NCBI GenBank assembly: GCA_963575745.1
Contig: CAUYUJ010000891.1
Coordinates: 302,639-366,638, forward strand
Length of the DNA: 64,000 bases
Direction of reading: 5' to 3'
DNA from: Prorocentrum cordatum
Lineage: Eukaryota > Sar > Dinophyceae > Prorocentrales > Prorocentraceae
Positions within the stretch are counted from its first letter, which is position 1. Each line of letters begins with the position of its first letter. The notes under the pieces were generated by a model, which ran no database searches, was not told where the DNA came from, and saw nothing but the letters and a program-made list of their open reading frames with translations. Of this stretch, positions 62,715-64,000 are shown in pieces. The position numbers and the translations under genes were made by a program.

Positions 62715-62890
62715 GTCATGACGGAAGCTTGTTTCACTGTTTTCGGTCTCTGGGGGCACCGGGCCTCGGGACCGTGTCAAACGACGCAGGATGACACGCC
62801 AGCCCTGGGGGGAAAGGGTCGGCACTTGCGGGAACCCCGGTTTTCACAAAACACACATGTCATCAGATCTCTGGGACCCTGAGATCTTGT
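62715..62890 (+). repeat. Dispersed CTCAGGATGAAAA family copy
   Basis: GTCATGACGGAAGCTTGTTT, CACCGGGCCTCGGGACCGTG, GACGCAGGATGACACGCC, GGGTCGGCACTTGCGGGAAC. Sequence from 62890 to 63280 has no supported gene. Confidence 0.7.
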
Positions 62891-63284
62891 CGTCTTGATT
62901 GCTTCGAGCCTGGCGTTTCCGCCACGCTTCGGGCCCTGGGACCCTCACAGATCGATCCGGCTCGAAAAATGCGTCAGGCTGATAGGGTCTATAGCGCTCT
63001 TGTCGCGGTGTTGCAAGTCTGTCGCGACGTCGGACTTCAGGAGACGGGGGCCAGCCGACCCCGTCTGGCTGACCCGGGGTTTGGGGGCCACGTGGGGCCG
63101 ATCCTTCCCCCCTGCCTCGGACGGGCCCCAGCCGGACCGCCCGCGGCGCCTGATGCATCTTCCCAGAGGAGGGCGGACACATCGTGACCCCCCTCTCCTG
63201 GAAACGGGAGGTAGGACAAAGAATCGAATGATCCCAGTGCGACCCTACCTAGGAGTTGGAGCCTCTAGGAAAGCAACATTGTTT

Positions 63285-63530
63285 GTGCTTTGCTTTGCTG
63301 TCGCTGCTGTTGCTTTGCCTTTGCTTTGCTGCTATGCTATGCTCTGCTATGCTATGCTGTGCCCTGCTGCGCTGTGCTATGCTGTGCTGTGCTGTGCTGC
63401 GCTATGCTATGCTATGCTATGCTATGCTATGCTGCGCTATGCTATGCTATGCTGGGCTATGATCTGCTGTGCTGCGCTATGCTATGCTACGCTATGCTAT
63501 GCTATGCTGTGCCCTGCCATGCTAAAGCTC
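63285..63530 (+). repeat. (TGCTA/TGCTG)n pentanucleotide array
   Basis: GCTATGCTATGCTGTGCTGT-type units over 245 bases; Cys/Ala/Leu/Met-rich frames are artefacts. Confidence 0.95.
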
Positions 63531-63645
63531 AGCGAAGCTAAGATGAAGGTAAGCTAATCTAAGCTAAACCTGAGCTAAGATGAAGCTAAACTAAGCTAAG
63601 ATGAAATAAGCTCAGCTAAGATGAGATAAGCAGCGCCAAGCTAAG
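63531..63645 (+). repeat. AAGCTAAGATG repeat
   Basis: GCTAAGATGAAG/GCTAAACTAAGCT units continuing from the pentamer array. Confidence 0.85.
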
Positions 63646-63774
63646 GGGACGTAACTGGGGGAACCGCGGGGCGGATGCCGGGGGAACCGCCCAGGGCGGT
63701 TTCCATTGCCCGGCCCTTTAAGCACACAGGGTAAGAACCGTTCTAGGCAGAGCCTAGGTAGGGAATACAAAAAC

Positions 63775-64000
63775 ATGCTTGTCCTGTCTTCGTCTTGTTT
63801 TTTTGTCCTGTCTTTCTCCTGCTTTTGTTTTTTTGTCCTGGTAGGAAAGATATCCAAATCGAACACATGTTTGCCCTGTTTTTGTCCTGTCTTCCGCTTG
63901 TGTTTCTGCGGAGAATCCGCTTGTCTTCCGCTTTGTCCTGTCTTCCGCTTGTCTTCCGCTTGTCCTGTTTTTGTCCTGTCTTTGTCTTGTGTTTGTCCTG
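63775..64000 (+). repeat. TTGTCCTGTCTTCCGC repeat, runs off the window
   Basis: TTGTCCTGT, CTTCCGCTTGT and GTTTTTGTCCTG units; continues to the last base, so its length is unknown. Confidence 0.9.

Overview
The window looks like nuclear DNA of a dinoflagellate. The evidence is a relict spliced-leader sequence (one base off the canonical leader) at 10808, coding blocks with very high GC at third codon positions separated by long repeat-filled introns, candidate GC-AG splice sites, a decayed Ty1/copia element and PIF1-like helicase of types I associate with dinoflagellates, and no compact gene order. Species cannot be fixed from the sequence alone; a Prorocentrum-like genome is a guess.

Layout. 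1-4148: G-skewed minisatellite (CTTGGGGCCGT-like) in a 1.6 kb tandem unit, then AT-richer sequence without a recognisable gene. 4149-30454: my best gene model, on the + strand, with coding blocks at 4149-5264, 6416-6684, 7707-7898, 24246-24623, 24758-26086, 28653-28820 and possibly 30373-30454. The blocks carry two FtsJ/CMTR-type (RNA cap 2'-O-methyltransferase-like) Rossmann domains, both lacking the catalytic lysine, followed by a nicotinate/nicotinamide-nucleotide adenylyltransferase-like domain with an intact GTFDPLHENH motif. Introns hold satellites, MITE-like elements, CCT/GGA tracts, a decayed LINE-like sequence behind the leader relict, and an inverted repeat with arms of about 0.8 kb. 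30500-35200: MITEs, GAT/ATC microsatellites and a strict 160-bp satellite. 35219-36745: 5'-truncated PIF1-like helicase pseudogene with two stops. 36750-45660: repeats and exon-like GC islands. 45661-54529: nearly complete but inactivated Ty1/copia element (LTRs, primer site, polypurine tract, gag, protease, integrase, RT, RNase H), inserted in a 90-95 bp satellite. 54530-64000: rest of that satellite, microsatellites, foldback elements and a few exon-like islands.

How the parts relate. The only intact-looking host function is the split methyltransferase-adenylyltransferase gene; nearly everything else is repeat or dead mobile DNA. At least four short elements have terminal inverted repeats, and some sit within tens of bases of predicted splice sites, as introner-like elements would. 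Exon borders are inferred from open frames, phase and splice consensus only; no transcript was available. Stretches not listed show no gene I can support.
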